Of a stretch of DNA of 43,431 bases, positions 16,323 through 23,855 are shown in pieces. The DNA lies in NCBI GenBank assembly GCA_964415465.1, contig CAYQAL010000005.1, positions 1-43,431 of the forward strand, in the 5' to 3' direction. Under the pieces are notes generated by a model. The model was given only the letters and a program-made list of their open reading frames with translations, ran no database searches and was not told the DNA's origin. Position numbers and translations under genes: made by a program. Within the stretch, counting starts at the first letter, position 1. Every line of letters starts with the position of its first letter. The DNA is from JAGOTP01 sp964415465. GTDB taxonomy: Bacteria; Patescibacteriota; Patescibacteriia; 2-12-FULL-60-25.

Positions 16323-16898
16323 TCAGTGCTGTTTGATGTTTTGTATCGTCTGAAGAATCACCTTTTTCACTGTTTCAATCGTCTGTGGGAGATCGCCTTC
16401 CGGATTTTGAATAACAATGTCCGCTGACTCAGGATACGAAGCGAGTTCGCGATCAATGCGTTCGATTCGTTTCATGATATCGGCTGCATCAGTATGGCGA
16501 GCGTGGAGGCGATGAAGAAGCGTTTCACGTGACGCTTCGATGAGAATGACGGTTACTTGCTCGGGCATCGCCTGTTTAATTTTGCGCGCACCTTCTAACT
16601 CAAGGACGCACACGATCGGTCGCGTGCCTTGGAAGAGCGACTCAAGCGTCGCACGATTTGTCCCGTAGAGGTGCCCGTAAATCTCTGTCCATTCGAAAAA
16701 TTGCTGGTCTGTTATTTGTGCGCGAAACCCAGCTTCTGAAAGGAATTGGTAGTGCACGCCGTGTACTTCGCCAGGTCGAGGATCACGAGTCGTGGTAGTC
16801 GGAAAGCGGACAAGGTTCAAATCTGGATCGGTCAGAAGGGCTTCCATGACCGTTGTTTTTCCAGCGGCGGAAGGGCCAATGAAAATGAACAAATGCAC
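16323..16898 (-). CDS. gmk: Guanylate kinase
   Basis: This 191-residue enzyme phosphorylates GMP to GDP with ATP in the cytoplasm. It has the P-loop GPSAAGKT (8-15), the GMP-binding block TTTTRDPRPGEVHGVHYQF, FFEWTEIYGHLYGT and the lid region. A small variation is the otherwise conserved second Gly of GPSGxGK, which is Ala here. It follows the pseudouridine synthase gene by 11 bp, probably as one transcript. Confidence 0.92.
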   Translation of the reverse strand: MHLFIFIGPSAAGKTTVMEALLTDPDLNLVRFPTTTTRDPRPGEVHGVHYQFLSEAGFRAQITDQQFFEWTEIYGHLYGTNRATLESLFQGTRPIVCVLELEGARKIKQAMPEQVTVILIEASRETLLHRLHARHTDAADIMKRIERIDRELASYPESADIVIQNPEGDLPQTIETVKKVILQTIQNIKQH

Positions 16899-16909
16899 AG
16901 ATGTTTTCG

Positions 16910-17854
16910 TTAGGTTTTGGTGCGGAGAGCGGTGCTCATGCTGGCGAACGCTGGATCGGCTGGAAGGTCAAACGTTTCACGTCCTCCGGTGGCTGGATCG
17001 GTGAATGCAAGATGGACGCTTTGGAGCAAGATACGGGTTGGTTGTTTAATGTTACGGTCTGTTTGTTTGCGGATATACAGCGTGTCACCAATGATCGGGT
17101 GACCAATTCCGTGAAAGTGGGCGCGGATTTGGTGAGTGCGTCCGGACAAAATTTCGACATCAAGCAAGGTTGCTCCGACAAAACGCTCACGGACTTTGTA
17201 ATGTGTCCAGGCAGCTTTGCCCTCTTGTTCTTTCGGTCGCGCAGCCATGCGTGCCTTGGAGGTTGAGCGAGCGATGGCGAGTTTAATGTCACCTTCCTCG
17301 ACGAGAATCTCGCCATGAACGAAAGCAAGGTAATGCTTTTCAACGGTTCGGCTCGCGAAAGCTTTTTTTAAGGTATCAAAGGTTGCTTGATTTTTCGCCA
17401 AGACAAGCAAGCCGCTGACTTCGCGGTCCAAGCGGTGAACGATGCCTGGACGAATCGGATCTTCGCCGACCTTGCTCGCGCTTGGCACGTGTTTCAGAAA
17501 CCATTCAACGAGCGTTGGTTCGTGGCTCGAGGCGGATGGATGGGTCAACACGCCGCATGGTTTATCAATAACAATCCAGTCGTCAGTTTCTTTTATGATG
17601 CGTGGTTCTAGATTGGCTGGAAGAGGGTCGGTGGTATGCGTTGTATGCACCGGCTCTGACCAGGCGATCACGTCGCCCGCTTTGAGGAAGCGATGAACGG
17701 TCGTAGCTTCTCCATTTACGGTGACGAATCCTTGCTTGAGCGCCTTTTGAACGGCGGAGCGGGTGCGTTCCCGTTGGGCTTCGGTGAGAAACACATCCAA
17801 GCGTACCCCTGCGTGGGTGGCATCGATAGTCCAAGTGCGTGGGGTAGCGGTCAT
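16910..17854 (-). CDS. RluA-family pseudouridine synthase
   Basis: This 314-residue enzyme isomerises uridine to pseudouridine in rRNA or tRNA. An S4-like RNA-binding domain (residues 15-60, GVRLDVFLTEAQRER) precedes the catalytic domain with HRLDREVSG (140-148, catalytic D143), KHYLAFVHGE and GRTHQIRAHFHGIGHPIIGD. The closest E. coli type is RluD, but the exact target cannot be read. The start at 17854 follows a well-formed promoter at the leaderless spacing; an in-frame codon at 17908 lies upstream of the -35 box. Confidence 0.92.
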   Translation of the reverse strand: MTATPRTWTIDATHAGVRLDVFLTEAQRERTRSAVQKALKQGFVTVNGEATTVHRFLKAGDVIAWSEPVHTTHTTDPLPANLEPRIIKETDDWIVIDKPCGVLTHPSASSHEPTLVEWFLKHVPSASKVGEDPIRPGIVHRLDREVSGLLVLAKNQATFDTLKKAFASRTVEKHYLAFVHGEILVEEGDIKLAIARSTSKARMAARPKEQEGKAAWTHYKVRERFVGATLLDVEILSGRTHQIRAHFHGIGHPIIGDTLYIRKQTDRNIKQPTRILLQSVHLAFTDPATGGRETFDLPADPAFASMSTALRTKT

Positions 17855-17864
17855 AGATTGCTCA

Positions 17865-17893
17865 ATACTAAGCCAAAAATAGGCATTTGGCAA
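17865..17893 (-). promoter_or_regulatory. Promoter of the pseudouridine synthase/gmk unit
   Basis: On the minus strand, TTGCCA (17888-17893), a 17-bp spacer and TAGTAT (17865-17870) end 10 nt before the ATG at 17854. It lies back to back with the lipid-desaturase promoter. Confidence 0.8.
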
Positions 17894-17907
17894 CCAAAGG
17901 ACAGGCA

Positions 17908-17936
17908 TTGAATAAAATAATAAAATAAGCTACCCT
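17908..17936 (+). promoter_or_regulatory. Promoter of the lipid-desaturase-like gene
   Basis: TTGAAT (17908-17913), a 17-bp A/T-rich spacer and TACCCT (17931-17936) lie 11 nt before the ATG at 17948. Confidence 0.75.
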
Positions 17937-17947
17937 AGAAGCGATTT

Positions 17948-18796
17948 ATGAGCCAAGCCCACCTTGCTCACGACGTAGACGCTCTCAGTAAGGGCTATAC
18001 CCGTGGTCGCCGTGCGATGGATACCATCATCATCGCGCTGTTTTTCCTGTTGGAAGCATTTATCGTCTACCGCGCTTGGAGCTTTATTACGGAGAATCCG
18101 GTGATCAGCTTGCTCATTTCGTTCGTTGGCTATGTGGCGGCTGATTTTATGTCTGGCTTGGTCCATTGGATTGGAGATACCTGGGGCGACCCATCGCTCC
18201 CGATTGTTGGCCAGTACTTCATTCGTCCGTTCCGTGAACACCATGTCGACCAGACGGCGATTACGCGTCATAACTTTACCGAAACGAATGGCGCAAACTG
18301 TCTCGCGACGATGGTCGTGCTTTTGCCAACGATTTTGTTGCTTTTTGGATCAGCTTCACCAGCGGTGCTGGGGTTCCATGTATTCGCCTTTGCGATGACC
18401 ATGGGCGTCTTTGGAACAAACCAGTTCCATAAGTGGTCGCACTTGCCTTCAGAGCGTCGCCCAAAAGCGATTCAGCTACTGCAATCATCGGGTCTTATTT
18501 TGGGGCCGAATCATCATGCTAAGCACCACGCGGCTCCACATGATACCTACTACTGCATTACGGTTGGTTGGCTGAACCCCATTCTCAGCAAGATCAAGTT
18601 CTTCACGGGCGTTGAGAAGCTTATTACAAAACTCACCGGTGCTCTTCCTCGCAAAAACGACATTGTCCTCACGGCTACGAAGGCAGCGGCCACGGTGGGA
18701 GGAGTGATTGAGGGGGTAAAAGAAGGGGTGACGGAAGTCGTTCAAGAAATGGGGGAATCAATCCAGGCAAAGCGACCGCATTCCTCGAATTCGTAA
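17948..18796 (+). CDS. Kua/TMEM189/CarF-type lipid desaturase
   Basis: This 282-residue membrane enzyme belongs to the lipid-desaturase family (PF10520-type), which includes animal plasmanylethanolamine desaturase PEDS1/TMEM189, bacterial CarF and plant FAD4. Visible family blocks are DFMSGLVHWIGDTWGDP, IRPFREHHVDQTAITRH, the following FTETNGANC, NQFHKWSH and NHHAKHHAAPHDTYYCITVG. Together they provide the His-rich di-metal site. Three or four membrane spans flank them. Known members use O2 to introduce a vinyl-ether bond (plasmalogen) or a trans double bond in phosphatidylglycerol. The C-terminal 50 residues form an amphipathic Ala/Val/Glu helix not typical of the family. Which lipid it acts on here is unknown. 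Confidence 0.88.
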   Translation: MSQAHLAHDVDALSKGYTRGRRAMDTIIIALFFLLEAFIVYRAWSFITENPVISLLISFVGYVAADFMSGLVHWIGDTWGDPSLPIVGQYFIRPFREHHVDQTAITRHNFTETNGANCLATMVVLLPTILLLFGSASPAVLGFHVFAFAMTMGVFGTNQFHKWSHLPSERRPKAIQLLQSSGLILGPNHHAKHHAAPHDTYYCITVGWLNPILSKIKFFTGVEKLITKLTGALPRKNDIVLTATKAAATVGGVIEGVKEGVTEVVQEMGESIQAKRPHSSNS

Positions 18797-18810
18797 ACGA
18801 GACAAGATCG

Positions 18811-18838
18811 AAAAACGCTCCACGATAGGAGCGTTTTT
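18811..18838. terminator. Bidirectional terminator between desaturase and tRNA-Ile genes
   Basis: A perfect 11-bp stem (AAAAACGCTCC, loop ACGATA, GGAGCGTTTTT) lies 15 nt after the desaturase stop and just beyond the 3' end of the minus-strand tRNA. Confidence 0.9.
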
Positions 18839-18842
18839 CTGA

Positions 18843-18917
18843 TGGTAGGCCCGACAGGGATCGAACCTGTGACCAAGCGTGTATAAGACGCCTGCTCTAC
18901 CGCTGAGCTACGGGCCC
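18843..18917 (-). tRNA. tRNA-Ile (anticodon UAU)
   Basis: The cloverleaf is complete: acceptor GGGCCCG/CGGGCCT, D stem GCTC/GAGC, anticodon stem GGCGT/ACGCT with loop CTTATAC, T arm ACAGG-TTCGATC-CCTGT, discriminator A and an encoded CCA. Anticodon positions 34-36 read TAT, which decodes AUA directly. Most bacteria instead read AUA with a lysidine-modified CAU tRNA made by TilS. Confidence 0.93.
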
Positions 18918-18985
18918 GAGGAAGGAGTGATGCGTGCCCGCATAGGATTGTGTATTCGAGGAAAGATGTAAAGGAGGGTGTAGAG

Positions 18986-19855
18986 CTATGAGTAGCGGAC
19001 GTTACCAACGCAATCAAAAGCAAATTTCATCCAACGGTCTTCGTATGCCGCGAAATCAGCATACCAAGCTGTCCAGGCGGGTTCATTTTCTGAGGTGATG
19101 GGTGTTCGGGGATTGAGTGTATTTAAACGCTCATGAAGAGCGGTCGCGGACTCCTGAAGCCCTTTGAAACGTTCTTCAAGTTCAGAGAATACTTGAGGAG
19201 AGCATCCTTCCGTTGGTGCAAAGTCTTCCTCCCACTCTGAAGAAATACAACTAAGGTCGTTGACTTCTGGGGAGAGGTACGATGCGTCTGTCGAGGAAAG
19301 TGTTTTTAGCTTGCCTTGTTCGCCAAGAATGGCCAGGAGACGGACTTTTAAAACACGGTTTGGGAGGAGTTCATGAAGGTAGAGTTGTTCCTTGGAAATT
19401 TTTTGTTTTGCTCGAACAACGGCTTCGATGGACGCCTGTGTAACGGGCCGAGTAATACGTTCCGCGAGCTCTGGATGCTCAAGTGAGAGCTGCTGTGCAA
19501 ATTCAAGACAGTTGGCCGCTTGCTTTGCGGTTTGTAGATCGGAACCGAGTTTGTACACGACAGGTATTCTTTTCTTTGCTTCGTCGAATTTGGTAAAGAG
19601 GGGAGTACAGACGCCGGACAGGGAGAGTGCGTCGGCGTGGCCAGTGAGAAGGAGTGCACCTAGTGTATAGGGAATGTTCTCTACGAGAGGTCGTAGTGCG
19701 TCAAGCTCCTTTTCTGTGGAGACTGTGTGTAGACGATCGAGTAAACCAGGTGTTTGTTCAGTTCCTTGTAAGAGGTTTTCTAGATACGTTCGGGTTTTTT
19801 CTGGTGCCTGCGAATGAGTTTCTGCGCTAGGTACGATGGGAAGACGTTCGGTCAT
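18986..19855 (-). CDS. Hypothetical cytoplasmic alpha-helical protein
   Basis: This encodes 289 residues of a family I do not recognise. It has no signal peptide or membrane span. It is predicted to be mostly helical with many Leu, Glu and Lys (for example EELDALRP-like and ELEERFKGLQESATALHERL segments), and the end is Trp/Tyr-rich (PAWTAWYADFAAYEDRWMKFAFD). The start at 19855 (MTERLPIVPS) is chosen because an extended -10 box TGCTATTCT ends 10 nt upstream; longer in-frame starts precede this promoter. Confidence 0.7.
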   Translation of the reverse strand: MTERLPIVPSAETHSQAPEKTRTYLENLLQGTEQTPGLLDRLHTVSTEKELDALRPLVENIPYTLGALLLTGHADALSLSGVCTPLFTKFDEAKKRIPVVYKLGSDLQTAKQAANCLEFAQQLSLEHPELAERITRPVTQASIEAVVRAKQKISKEQLYLHELLPNRVLKVRLLAILGEQGKLKTLSSTDASYLSPEVNDLSCISSEWEEDFAPTEGCSPQVFSELEERFKGLQESATALHERLNTLNPRTPITSENEPAWTAWYADFAAYEDRWMKFAFDCVGNVRYS

Positions 19856-19909
19856 ATTTATGGGTAGAATAGCATACAAACGCTTGGTAAAAGAGCTTGC
19901 GACGGAGTA

Positions 19910-19938
19910 TTGCCAAACTCTCTTAAAACCGCTATGCT
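19910..19938 (+). promoter_or_regulatory. tRNA-His promoter
   Basis: TTGCCA (19910-19915), a 17-bp spacer and TATGCT (19933-19938) lie 20 nt upstream of the mature tRNA-His 5' end. This is a useful internal check on the promoter consensus of the organism. Confidence 0.82.
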
Positions 19939-19958
19939 CGCGGAGCAAAAATTGCCAT

Positions 19959-20033
19959 GGTGACCATGGTGTAGTGGTAACACAGCGGGTTGTGGTCCCG
20001 TTATCGAGAGTTCAATCCTCTCTGGTCACCCCA
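19959..20033 (+). tRNA. tRNA-His (anticodon GUG)
   Basis: The cloverleaf has acceptor GTGACCA/TGGTCAC, D stem GTGT/ACAC, anticodon stem GCGGG/CCCGT with loop TTGTGGT (anticodon GTG), T arm GAGAG-TTCAATC-CTCTC and an encoded CCA. The histidine-specific extra G at position -1 (19959) pairs with C73, as expected. Confidence 0.96.
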
Positions 20034-20035
20034 TC

Positions 20036-20065
20036 AAAAATCGAGCCCTTCCGAGCTCGATTTTT
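20036..20065 (+). terminator. tRNA-His terminator
   Basis: A perfect 11-bp stem (AAAAATCGAGC, loop CCTTCCGA, GCTCGATTTTT) begins 2 nt after the CCA end. Confidence 0.9.
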
Positions 20066-20118
20066 GTTTAGAGTTGAGCGATGTTCAACGTTATGTGTGT
20101 GATGAATCGATTAAGTTG

Positions 20119-20610
20119 CTAGACACGCTTCTCGTTCGGAGGGGTAACCCAGAAGAAGAGAAGCACGACCTGTAGCAAAAACATTAGGAGATTCAGCCCT
20201 CCTGTGCTCGGACTCGTCCAACCAGCAGCGTAGTAGAAGTTTGCGTTCATGAATGTGCCTCCAAGTAAGGAGAGAAGAGTCAGGATACGCGCTGTATTTT
20301 TTAGGGTCGTTTGTTTTCCAAGTCCGTACACGACAAGAGCGACGCCTAGTCCAATACCCGCTAATAATTCGCCCCATTGAACGAGCTGTCCAAACAGTTC
20401 CGGGGCATTTTTCGCTGTGTGTAATATCGAGCCGACGTACCACTCGTGAGGATTACCCGTCTCAAAGCGACTCAGTGTTTTTCCGATATTCGACACGAAC
20501 TGTCCTCCGTGGATTTTTTCTATGCCTCCAGAGAGCCATTCATAGGCGAGAATGGCTTGAAGGGAGAATGCGACGAAAAAAGGATGGCGAATGAGCGAGG
20601 AAGGCTTCAT
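20119..20610 (-). CDS. DoxX-like membrane protein
   Basis: This 163-residue protein has four predicted spans. It resembles the DoxX/DoxD family in its LSGGIEKIHGGQF start, the QWGELLAGIGLGVALV segment and the final GGTFMNANFYYAAGW followed by GGLNLLMFLLQ. Family members are linked to quinone or thiol redox at the membrane, but the role here is unproven. TACCAT (20622-20627) ends 11 nt before the ATG, so the gene may have its own promoter inside the end of nrdG. Confidence 0.75.
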   Translation of the reverse strand: MKPSSLIRHPFFVAFSLQAILAYEWLSGGIEKIHGGQFVSNIGKTLSRFETGNPHEWYVGSILHTAKNAPELFGQLVQWGELLAGIGLGVALVVYGLGKQTTLKNTARILTLLSLLGGTFMNANFYYAAGWTSPSTGGLNLLMFLLQVVLLFFWVTPPNEKRV

Positions 20611-20634
20611 AAGATGTGTGTATGGTAACTCATT

Positions 20635-21336
20635 CTAAGACCGTACTTCCACTTGTAGCGATGGGTACTTGCTTCGGATGCTGTGAGCGACGGATTCAAG
20701 ATCAAGCGGTTCGGTGTGTGGCAATGATGGATTGAGCGTTTTTCCGTAACGAATAGCTTGGAGAGCGTAGCGTTCTCCTTCCCGCAGTTGTCCGGCAATC
20801 TCTTCTAGGTCCTCTTTCTTGTGGAAACCTGAATAGACTGTGGTGCGGAACTCGTGAGGAATGGAGGAGTGTTGGAGTAGGTGGAAGGTTTCCCGACAAT
20901 TGTCGATCACTACCTGCTGGTTGATGCCAATGACTTCCGAATAGCGCTCCCATGTGTGCTTGAGATCCATCGCAAAGAAGTCGACAGATCCTTCTTTGAT
21001 GAGTTTTTCAACCATTCGCGGAGTAAGTCCGTTTGTGTCGAGCTTTACGAGCAGGCCTAACCGTTTCAGTTTTTTGATGAAGTCTGGAAGATCTGGGTGG
21101 ACGGTTGGCTCTCCTCCTGTGATGCAGACGCCTTCTACGATGTTCTTTCGCCGGTTGAGATGTTCGAGGATATCTTCTTCTTTGAGTACGTTATTCGCAT
21201 TGGGTGCTTGGGCGGGAATGAGCTCCGGGTTATGGCAATACACGCAGCGGAACGGACAGCCTTGCGTAAAGACGATCGAGCAAATAATCCCTGGATAATC
21301 GAGCAAACTAAGGGGTTGAAAGCCTGAGATAATCAT
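20635..21336 (-). CDS. nrdG: Anaerobic ribonucleotide reductase activating protein
   Basis: This 233-residue radical SAM enzyme uses a [4Fe-4S] cluster and S-adenosylmethionine to install the glycyl radical on NrdD. The cluster motif C-x3-C-x2-C is seen in TQGCPFRCVYCHNPEL, followed by the SAM-binding GGEPTVHPDL block (residues near 70). It is longer than E. coli NrdG and of the pyruvate-formate-lyase-activase-like type. Its ATG overlaps the nrdD stop by 4 bp (ATGA), giving translational coupling and matched amounts. Confidence 0.93.
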   Translation of the reverse strand: MIISGFQPLSLLDYPGIICSIVFTQGCPFRCVYCHNPELIPAQAPNANNVLKEEDILEHLNRRKNIVEGVCITGGEPTVHPDLPDFIKKLKRLGLLVKLDTNGLTPRMVEKLIKEGSVDFFAMDLKHTWERYSEVIGINQQVVIDNCRETFHLLQHSSIPHEFRTTVYSGFHKKEDLEEIAGQLREGERYALQAIRYGKTLNPSLPHTEPLDLESVAHSIRSKYPSLQVEVRS

Positions 21337-23408
21337 ACGACGTATTCTTTCCGTTCCTTGTATTCACTCTTCTTTCCTTTGTTCCACTGATCGACGGGGC
21401 GGAAATATCCCACGATGCGTGACCATACTTCGCAACTCGAATCACAGGTTGGACAGGTCTGGATCTCGCCCGTCAGATACCCATGTTTCGGACAGATGCT
21501 AAAGGTGGGCGTGATGGTGAAATAGGGAAGATGGTACGACTCAGCTACTTTTTTGACGAAGCTTGCACAGGTTTTCCAATCACGCACCCGTTCGCCTAAG
21601 AAAAGGTGCAGCACGGTGCCGCCAGTATATTTTGTTTGCAAGGCATCCTGATGGTCGAGCGCGGAGAGCGGATCGTCCGTGTAGCCAACAGGGAGATGAG
21701 TCGAGTTCGTGTAATACGGAGCATCAGGTGTTCCTGCTTGGATAATGCCGGGATAGCGAGCTTGGTCCTCTTTCGCAAAGCGATACGTCACGCCTTCGGC
21801 AGGAGTTGCTTCGAGGTTGTAGAGCGTGCCTGTTTCGTCTTGGTACGCGATGAGGCGATCACGCATGAAGTCGAGGATTTCGTGGGCAAATGCCTTGCCT
21901 TCTTCGGAGGCGAGGTTTGCGCCAAGCAAATTCAGACACGTTTCATTCATTCCGTTCAATCCAATGGTAGAGAAGTGATTACGGAGAGAGGGGAGATAGC
22001 GTTTTGTATAGGGGAGGAGACCACGATCGATATTATCTTGAACGACCTTTCGTTTAATCTCAAGCGATGTTTTGGCTGTATCCATGAGCTTGCCGAGTCG
22101 CTCGAAGAAGTTGGCCTTTGTTTTCGCAAGATAGGCGATGCGCGGCAGGTTGATCGTGACAACACCCACACTGCCTGTCATTTCTGCCGAGCCAAACAAG
22201 CCTCCGCCACGCGCACGCAAGACGCGTAGATCAAGTTGTAACCGGCAACACATGCTGCGTACGTCGCTTGGATTCAGCGAAGAGTTCATGAAGTTCTGGA
22301 AATACGGAATGCCATACTTTGAAGTCATTTCGAATAAAAGCTTGGCGTTTTCCGTGTCCCACTTGAAATCTTTCGTGATGTTGTAGGTTGGAATCGGGAA
22401 GGTAAACACGCGTCCCTTGCGGTCGCCCTTGGTCATGATCTCAATAAACGCTTTATTAATGAGATCCATTTCCGGCTGACATTCGGCGTAGGTGAATGGC
22501 TCTTCTTGTCCGCCAATGATCGGATGTTTCTCCTTGAGGTCGTCTGGCGCAACCCAGTCGAGGGTAATGTTGGTAAATGGTGTCTGCATGCCCCAACGTG
22601 AGGGAACGTTCAAATTGAACACGAATTGTTGGACGCCTTGGTAGATCTGTTCGTAGGTGAGTTTGTCCCGTTTGGCATAGGGGGCGAGCATCGTGTCGAA
22701 CGAAGAAAATGCCTGTGCTCCCGCCCATTCGTTTTGGAGCGTCCCAAGGAAGTTCACCATCTGACCGAGAGCGGTTTCAAAGTGCTTGGGAGGGTCGGAT
22801 TCAACCTTGCCCGCAACACCGTTAAAGCCTTCTTCGAGAAGCTGCCGCAAGCTCCATCCGGCGCAGTACCCAGAGAACATGCCAAGATCATGCAGATGAA
22901 AATCACCCTCTGTGTGCGCTTCACGCACCTCCTTTGGGTAGATATAGTTAAGCCAGTAGTTCGCAGTGATCTTGCCGGAGGTGTTCAGAATCATTCCGCC
23001 TAGCGAGTACCCTTGGTTGGCGTTTTCGTTTACGCGCCAGTCCGATTGAGTCAGGTATTCGCTGATGGTTTTTTCGACGTCAACGACGACCTTGGCTGTT
23101 TCCCGAGCCTGCATGCGCTTTTCGCGGTAGACGATATAGCTCTTGGCGGTTTTAAAATAGCCGGATGCCATGAGCGTGAATTCAACAATGTCTTGAATTT
23201 CCTCAACAGAGAGTTCTTGGCGTGTCTTCGCCTGCTTCGTGATGAACAGGAGAATTGTTTCCGTCAGACGGCGAACTTCCGGAAGTCCAAGTTCTTCCGT
23301 TGTCTCTGCGGCTAAACGGATAGCGTTATAAATCCGTTCTTTATCAAAAGGCGTCTTTTGTCCGTCGCGCTTCAAAACCTCAGGAAGAGTCATGGTTGAT
23401 GTGGTCAT
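21333..23408 (-). CDS. nrdD: Anaerobic ribonucleoside-triphosphate reductase
   Basis: This 691-residue glycyl-radical enzyme reduces NTPs to dNTPs without oxygen. An N-terminal ATP-cone (LKRDGQKTPFDKERIYNAI) gives allosteric overall control. The barrel carries the family blocks, including FMNSSLNPSDVRSMCCRLQL. The C-terminus has the zinc-site region (C639, C652, C655, C659) and the radical Gly667 in SRIVGYFRPVDQWN. The first ligand pair reads CPKH rather than CxxC, as in several NrdD subfamilies. It is preceded by a stem-loop and a Com-like gene, with NrdR-type boxes further upstream. Confidence 0.95.
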   Translation of the reverse strand: MTTSTMTLPEVLKRDGQKTPFDKERIYNAIRLAAETTEELGLPEVRRLTETILLFITKQAKTRQELSVEEIQDIVEFTLMASGYFKTAKSYIVYREKRMQARETAKVVVDVEKTISEYLTQSDWRVNENANQGYSLGGMILNTSGKITANYWLNYIYPKEVREAHTEGDFHLHDLGMFSGYCAGWSLRQLLEEGFNGVAGKVESDPPKHFETALGQMVNFLGTLQNEWAGAQAFSSFDTMLAPYAKRDKLTYEQIYQGVQQFVFNLNVPSRWGMQTPFTNITLDWVAPDDLKEKHPIIGGQEEPFTYAECQPEMDLINKAFIEIMTKGDRKGRVFTFPIPTYNITKDFKWDTENAKLLFEMTSKYGIPYFQNFMNSSLNPSDVRSMCCRLQLDLRVLRARGGGLFGSAEMTGSVGVVTINLPRIAYLAKTKANFFERLGKLMDTAKTSLEIKRKVVQDNIDRGLLPYTKRYLPSLRNHFSTIGLNGMNETCLNLLGANLASEEGKAFAHEILDFMRDRLIAYQDETGTLYNLEATPAEGVTYRFAKEDQARYPGIIQAGTPDAPYYTNSTHLPVGYTDDPLSALDHQDALQTKYTGGTVLHLFLGERVRDWKTCASFVKKVAESYHLPYFTITPTFSICPKHGYLTGEIQTCPTCDSSCEVWSRIVGYFRPVDQWNKGKKSEYKERKEYVV

Positions 23409-23422
23409 AGGAGAAAATGAAC

Positions 23423-23447
23423 AAAATAAAAACTCACGGTCTGTGAG
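23423..23447 (-). terminator. Stem-loop with T run just upstream of nrdD
   Basis: Read on the minus strand, AAGCTCAC (loop AGACC) GTGAGTTT is followed by a T-rich tract (TTTTTATTTT). It would look like an intrinsic terminator or attenuator, yet it ends only about 15 nt before the nrdD ATG at 23408. Upstream, the heptamer GAAGCTC occurs twice (23454-23460 and 23445-23451), the second forming part of the stem. Confidence 0.5.
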
Positions 23448-23472
23448 CTTCGGGAGCTTCTGTGGGGGGGTA

Positions 23473-23679
23473 CTAGGTTGGTCTCTTTTGCGAATCCCAG
23501 CTAATACGATTAGGGCACTTTTTAATTAAGCAGAGAAGTTCATTGAATTGAGATGCGTGAATGGTATTGATCTCGTGACAGTGTTTGCATTTGACCTCGA
23601 TCGAGCCTTCAACGAGCAGTCCTTTGAAAAACAGTTTATGACACGAAGTGCATCGATACTCGGTGAGGCAATTCGGCAT
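23473..23679 (-). CDS. Com-like zinc-ribbon protein
   Basis: This 68-residue protein has two CxxC knuckles, C10/C13 and C31/C34, in the context TEYRCTSCHKLFFKG and GSIEVKCKHC. This arrangement closely resembles the Com family, first known from phage Mu as an RNA-binding translational activator of mom. The start at 23679 is preferred; an in-frame ATG at 23697 adds six atypical residues. It is the first gene after the NrdR-type boxes and directly precedes the nrdD stem-loop, so a role in nrdDG expression is plausible but unproven. Confidence 0.75.
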   Translation of the reverse strand: MPNCLTEYRCTSCHKLFFKGLLVEGSIEVKCKHCHEINTIHASQFNELLCLIKKCPNRISWDSQKRPT

Positions 23680-23750
23680 AGCACTGTTCCTAAACAATAA
23701 CCCGTTTGAGGGGGTTCGGTAAAGCCGTGATAACCAAGCCCCGTTTTCCT

Positions 23751-23756
23751 CTTATA
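23751..23756 (-). promoter_or_regulatory. Possible -10 box of the com-nrdD-nrdG unit
   Basis: TATAAG on the minus strand directly abuts the first NrdR-type box, so a bound repressor would block polymerase. There is no recognisable -35 hexamer at 17 bp. Confidence 0.4.
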
Positions 23757-23803
23757 CACAACATGTAGTGGATAAAATGTGAACAGAGCACAAGATGTAG
23801 TGT
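23756..23803 (-). promoter_or_regulatory. Tandem NrdR-type boxes
   Basis: There are two 16-bp near-palindromes: ACACAACATGTAGTGG (23756-23771) and GCACAAGATGTAGTGT (23788-23803), written as the plus strand. They match the NrdR box pattern (acaCwAtATaTwGtgt-like) and are spaced 32 bp start to start, three helical turns, the usual NrdR arrangement. NrdR is the zinc-ribbon/ATP-cone repressor of ribonucleotide reductase genes; its gene is not in this window. Confidence 0.75.
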
Positions 23804-23826
23804 TTGAAAGGTAGGAGAAAGAGAGG

Positions 23827-23855
23827 TTGACGTTGTTCCGTATAACCACTAACCT
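23827..23855 (+). promoter_or_regulatory. Promoter of the copper operon
   Basis: TTGACG (23827-23832), a 17-bp spacer and TAACCT (23850-23855). The expected transcription start is near 23862, inside the adjacent inverted repeat. Confidence 0.8.

Noticed and set aside
18742..19023. 93-residue minus frame between the desaturase and unknown gene
   Set aside because: It reads straight through tRNA-Ile and the terminator, a typical artefact of tRNA translation (SSAVEQASYTRLVTGSIPVGP).
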